DNA from: Pseudomonas sp. HMWF021
GTDB taxonomy: Bacteria > Pseudomonadota > Gammaproteobacteria > Pseudomonadales > Pseudomonadaceae
Assembly (NCBI RefSeq): GCF_003061005.1
Contig: NZ_QAIK01000119.1
Span: forward strand, 1-42,144
Length of the DNA stretch: 42,144 nt
Direction of reading: 5' to 3'
In this document: positions 40,991 to 42,144 of the stretch, one piece after another
Layout: each line of letters starts with the position of its first letter
How positions within the stretch are numbered: the stretch's first letter is position 1
Notes under the pieces: model-generated
Seen by the model: only the letters and a program-made list of their open reading frames with translations
What the model was told of the DNA's origin: nothing
Databases searched by the model: none
Program-made: the position numbers and the translations under genes

Positions 40991-42097
40991 ATGAGTCTGC
41001 TGCTCGAACCCTTTACCCTTCGTCAACTGACCCTGCCCAACCGCATCGCCGTCTCGCCGATGTGCCAATACTCCAGCGTCGACGGTCTGGCCAACGACTG
41101 GCATCTGGTGCACTTGGGCAGCCGTGCTGTCGGCGGCGCCGGCCTGATTTTCACCGAGGCCACGGCAGTCACCGCTGACGGGCGCATCACCGCCGAAGAC
41201 CTCGGTTTGTGGAACGACGAACAGATCGAACCGCTGCAACGCATCACTCGTTTCATTACCGCCCAGGGCGCTGTCGCCGGGATTCAACTGGCCCACGCCG
41301 GGCGCAAGGCCAGCACCCATCGCCCTTGGCTGGGCAAACATGGCAGTGTCAAACCGGAGGATGGCGGCTGGATCCCGGTTGGACCATCGCCAATTGCTTT
41401 CGACCCACAACACACGCAACCGAAACAGCTCGATGAAGGGCAAATCGCGGAAGTCATCCGGGCGTTCGTTGACGCCGCCAAACGTGCATTGACGGCGGGT
41501 TTCAGTGTGGTCGAGGTGCATGCCGCCCACGGTTATCTGCTGCATCAGTTCCTGTCGCCGTTGAGCAATCAACGCCGCGATCAATACGGTGGTTCGTTCG
41601 AAAACCGCATTCGCCTGGTGCTGCAAGTCACCGAAGCCGTGCGTGAGGTTTGGCCGCAAGAGCTGCCGGTGTTCGTCCGGGTGTCGGCCACCGATTGGGT
41701 CGAAGACGGCTGGAACCCGGATGAAACCGTGGAACTGGCGCGCCGTCTCAAGGCGCTGGGGGCGGATCTGATCGATGTGTCGTCCGGCGGCACGGCGGCC
41801 AACGCCGAGATTCCCGTGGGACCGGGTTATCAGACGCGCTTTGCCGAACGGGTACGCAAGGAGTCAGGCATCGCCACCGGCACCGTCGGCATGATTACCG
41901 AGCCGGCCCAGGCCGAGCACATTTTGCGCACTTGCCAGGCCGACATCATTTTCCTCGCCCGCGAATTGCTGCGTGACCCGTACTGGCCGCTGCACGCCGA
42001 CGATGATCTGGGCGGGCGCAAAGCGGTGTGGCCGGCGCAGTATCAGCGCGCGACCCATCGTGATCAGCCGATTCACGAGTCGGATCTTCGCGATTGA
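40991..42097 (+). CDS. NADH:flavin oxidoreductase, Old Yellow Enzyme family (XenA/YqjM-like)
   Basis: FMN-dependent ene-reductase of 368 aa that reduces activated C=C bonds, and possibly nitro compounds, using NAD(P)H. Features of the YqjM/XenA class: the flavin-tuning cysteine in 'SPMCQYSSVDG' (about 22-32), 'WHLVHLGSRAVGGAGLIFTE', the 'QLAHAGRKAS' histidine-arginine region (about 98-107), 'VHAAHGYLLHQFLSPLSNQR' then 'RDQYGGSFENR' (about 176-206), and 'DIIFLARELLRDPYWP' near the end. The start has GAGAGGTG upstream. The physiological substrate is unknown. XenA is the closest named relative I recognise in Pseudomonas. Confidence 0.92.
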   Translation: MSLLLEPFTLRQLTLPNRIAVSPMCQYSSVDGLANDWHLVHLGSRAVGGAGLIFTEATAVTADGRITAEDLGLWNDEQIEPLQRITRFITAQGAVAGIQLAHAGRKASTHRPWLGKHGSVKPEDGGWIPVGPSPIAFDPQHTQPKQLDEGQIAEVIRAFVDAAKRALTAGFSVVEVHAAHGYLLHQFLSPLSNQRRDQYGGSFENRIRLVLQVTEAVREVWPQELPVFVRVSATDWVEDGWNPDETVELARRLKALGADLIDVSSGGTAANAEIPVGPGYQTRFAERVRKESGIATGTVGMITEPAQAEHILRTCQADIIFLARELLRDPYWPLHADDDLGGRKAVWPAQYQRATHRDQPIHESDLRD

Positions 42098-42121
42098 TTT
42101 CAAGTCTGCGTAACGTCTATA

Positions 42122-42144
42122 AAACCCGCCATTGAACCGGCGGG
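42122..42144 (+). terminator. Terminator stem cut by the window edge
   Basis: CCCGCC / GGCGGG form a stem around the loop ATTGAACC, preceded by AAAA, about 28 nt after the oxidoreductase stop. The sequence ends exactly at the right arm, so a T run cannot be seen but is expected. Confidence 0.6.

Overview
The window reads as chromosomal core sequence of a fluorescent-group Pseudomonas (P. fluorescens sensu lato). Three things point there: high-GC codon use, the gene order nag - nudix - purT - MFS - corB/ypjD - ffh-rpsP-rimM-trmD-rplS - Na+/H+ antiporter - xerD-dsbC-hom-thrC - yaeQ-recJ (as far as I recall, the order found in P. aeruginosa PAO1 around PA3725-PA3761), and many REP/REPIN repeats of the types common in this group. 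I see no rRNA, tRNA, CRISPR array, insertion sequence or prophage.

Left part (1-14,000). The 3' end of a small DUF6124-type gene converges on a very large dermonecrotic-toxin-like gene (about 1909 aa). Its C-terminal half carries two Tiki/ChaN-type repeats, and the first has lost its presumed catalytic residues. Next is a complete N-acetylglucosamine operon on the minus strand, nagR-nagA-nagB-nagF-nagE: regulator, deacetylase, SIS-type deaminase, EIIA-HPr-EI fusion and EIICB permease. Import, phosphorylation, deacetylation and deamination of GlcNAc can be read as one unit. Upstream of nagR, two inverted copies of an 18-bp operator-like element lie 72 bp apart, and one sits in the spacer of a promoter. 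A 37-39-bp tandem repeat and a REPIN separate nagB from nagF.

Middle (14,000-33,600). This is housekeeping: L,D-transpeptidase, two Nudix hydrolases, a gamma-carbonic anhydrase-like protein, DUF1289, a small VUT-type membrane protein, purT, a metabolite:H+ symporter, corB and ypjD, the SRP GTPase ffh, the rpsP-rimM-trmD-rplS translation operon, a thioesterase, a cation:proton antiporter, xerD, dsbC, and hom-thrC for threonine synthesis. The short dsbC-hom gap holds four back-to-back hairpins.

Right part (33,600-42,144). An accessory-looking stretch after thrC carries an EvgS/BvgS-like sensor that ends after its PAS domain (no kinase), a receiver-only protein without the phospho-accepting aspartate, a DUF3509 protein, a TIGR02285-type periplasmic binding protein and a CaiB/BaiF CoA-transferase. 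The core then resumes with yaeQ and recJ, and the window closes with an Old Yellow Enzyme family oxidoreductase.
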